A stretch of 64,000 nucleotides of DNA. It comes from Lysobacter sp. FW306-1B-D06B (lineage in GTDB: Bacteria > Pseudomonadota > Gammaproteobacteria > Xanthomonadales > Xanthomonadaceae). The stretch covers positions 2,666,001 through 2,730,000 of the forward strand of contig NZ_CP151802.1 of assembly GCF_038446665.1 (NCBI RefSeq), read 5' to 3'. The position numbers and the translations under genes are program-made. Below, one piece after another: positions 63,525 to 64,000 of this stretch; position 1 is the stretch's first letter, and every line of letters begins with the position of its first letter. A model generated the notes under the pieces. That model saw only the letters and a list, made by a program, of their open reading frames with translations, did not search any database and was not told where the DNA came from.

Positions 63525-63655
63525 CGTCATCCCGGCGATGGCCGGGATCCAGGCCCGTACCGCCTGACGACACATTCCCGCAGAACTGGCTCGCCGGTGT
63601 CCGTCATCTTTCTGATGCGACGCGAGCCTGGGTCCCGGCCTTCGCCGGGATGACG
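63525..63655. repeat. Inverted pair of REP-type palindromes (REPIN-like)
   Basis: Copy one (about 63525-63556) and the inverted copy two (about 63626-63655) flank a spacer of about 70 bp between der and mobA. They match the elements at 1.1 kb and 11.7-11.9 kb. Confidence 0.8.
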
Positions 63656-63732
63656 AAGTGATTGGTCGCCCATGACCTGGTTGGTCTGCGCCTGCGCGGG
63701 TCCCTTCGCGCCGACGCCGTAAACTGCCCCCA

Positions 63733-64000
63733 TGCCGCCCATTCCCGTAAGCGACATCACCCTGGGCCTCCTCGCCGGTGGCCGAGCGACGCGGCTCGGC
63801 GGCATCGACAAGGCCTGGCTCGAACGCGACGGCGTACCGCAGGTCGTGCGCTGGCAACGGCGGTTCGCTCACGAAACCGCCGCGTTGCTTGTCAGCGCCA
63901 ATCGCGATCTGCACCGTTACGAGGCCGCAACCCTGCGCGCCGTAACCGACCGGACGGGGCGCGACATCGGCCCGCTCGCCGGCCTCGACGCGCTCGCGGC
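63733..64000 (+). CDS. mobA: Molybdenum cofactor guanylyltransferase, N-terminal part (cut by window end)
   Basis: The first 89 codons are present. LAGGRATRLGG at residues 14-24 and Lys27 in GIDKAWLERDG are the nucleotidyltransferase P-loop of MobA, and TDRTGRDIGPLAGLDALAA matches the next conserved block. MobA adds GMP to molybdopterin for enzymes of the DMSO-reductase family. The ATG at 63733 is the only good start. Confidence 0.88.

Noticed and set aside
1..64000. tRNA or rRNA genes
   Set aside because: No cloverleaf with conserved T-arm or rRNA-like segment was noticed in the intergenic gaps; a tRNAscan run would settle this.

Overview
The window is GC-rich, densely coding chromosomal DNA from a gammaproteobacterium. 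The best match by gene content is a Lysobacter- or Xanthomonas-like member of the Xanthomonadaceae. The pointers are strong G/C third-position bias, a ribosomal L36 of the zinc-site-less form, gene orders such as dnaB-alr, cmk-rpsA-ihfB-lapA-lapB and ndk-rlmN-pilF-rodZ, and intergenic REP-type palindromes. The assignment is by recognition, not by database search. No rRNA, tRNA, CRISPR array, insertion sequence or prophage was found.

Layout. 1-7.5 kb: the 3' end of a TonB-dependent receptor, a glutathione peroxidase, a large unrecognised membrane protein with a binding-protein-like ectodomain, ferredoxin-NADP reductase and a DUF488 protein. 7.5-14.8 kb: an NTF2-like protein, a PQQ-type sugar dehydrogenase lipoprotein, an ABC exporter, a BON protein, exonuclease III with a lysine-rich tail and a DUF885 protein. 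14.9-24.3 kb: rpsF-rpsR-rplI, then dnaB, a KTSC protein, a glycine-zipper protein, alr, a photolyase, a WS/DGAT acyltransferase and an OmpA-like lipoprotein. 24.3-33.3 kb: two c-type cytochromes divergent from an RND efflux operon made of one adaptor and two dissimilar pumps. 33.3-40.7 kb: a minus-strand block with a TraB-like protein, a TetR-hydrolase pair, a lipoprotein-acetyltransferase pair, an NmrA-like protein and the aguA/aguB pair for agmatine to putrescine.

40.8-51.2 kb: rpmJ, cmk, rpsA, ihfB, lapA and lapB lead into an envelope-polysaccharide group (WecA/WbpL-like transferase, WbpM/CapD-like dehydratase, galU), followed by an FAD amine-oxidase-like gene overlapping a CsaA-like gene. 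51.3-56.3 kb: a SlyB-like lipoprotein and a fatty-acid beta-oxidation operon (TetR regulator, FadN-type bifunctional enzyme, thiolase) with a PsrA-type operator upstream. 56.4-64 kb: ndk, rlmN, pilF, rodZ, yfgM, bamB, der and the start of mobA.

Most content is housekeeping. The points that most deserve a second look are the unrecognised receptor-like membrane protein at 2.3-5.5 kb, the asymmetric RND pump pair, three DnaA-box-like sites in helical phase upstream of dnaB, candidate operators for two TetR regulators, an intrinsic terminator in the ndk leader, a nested REP cluster, and an eight-T tract at the end of a glycosyltransferase gene.
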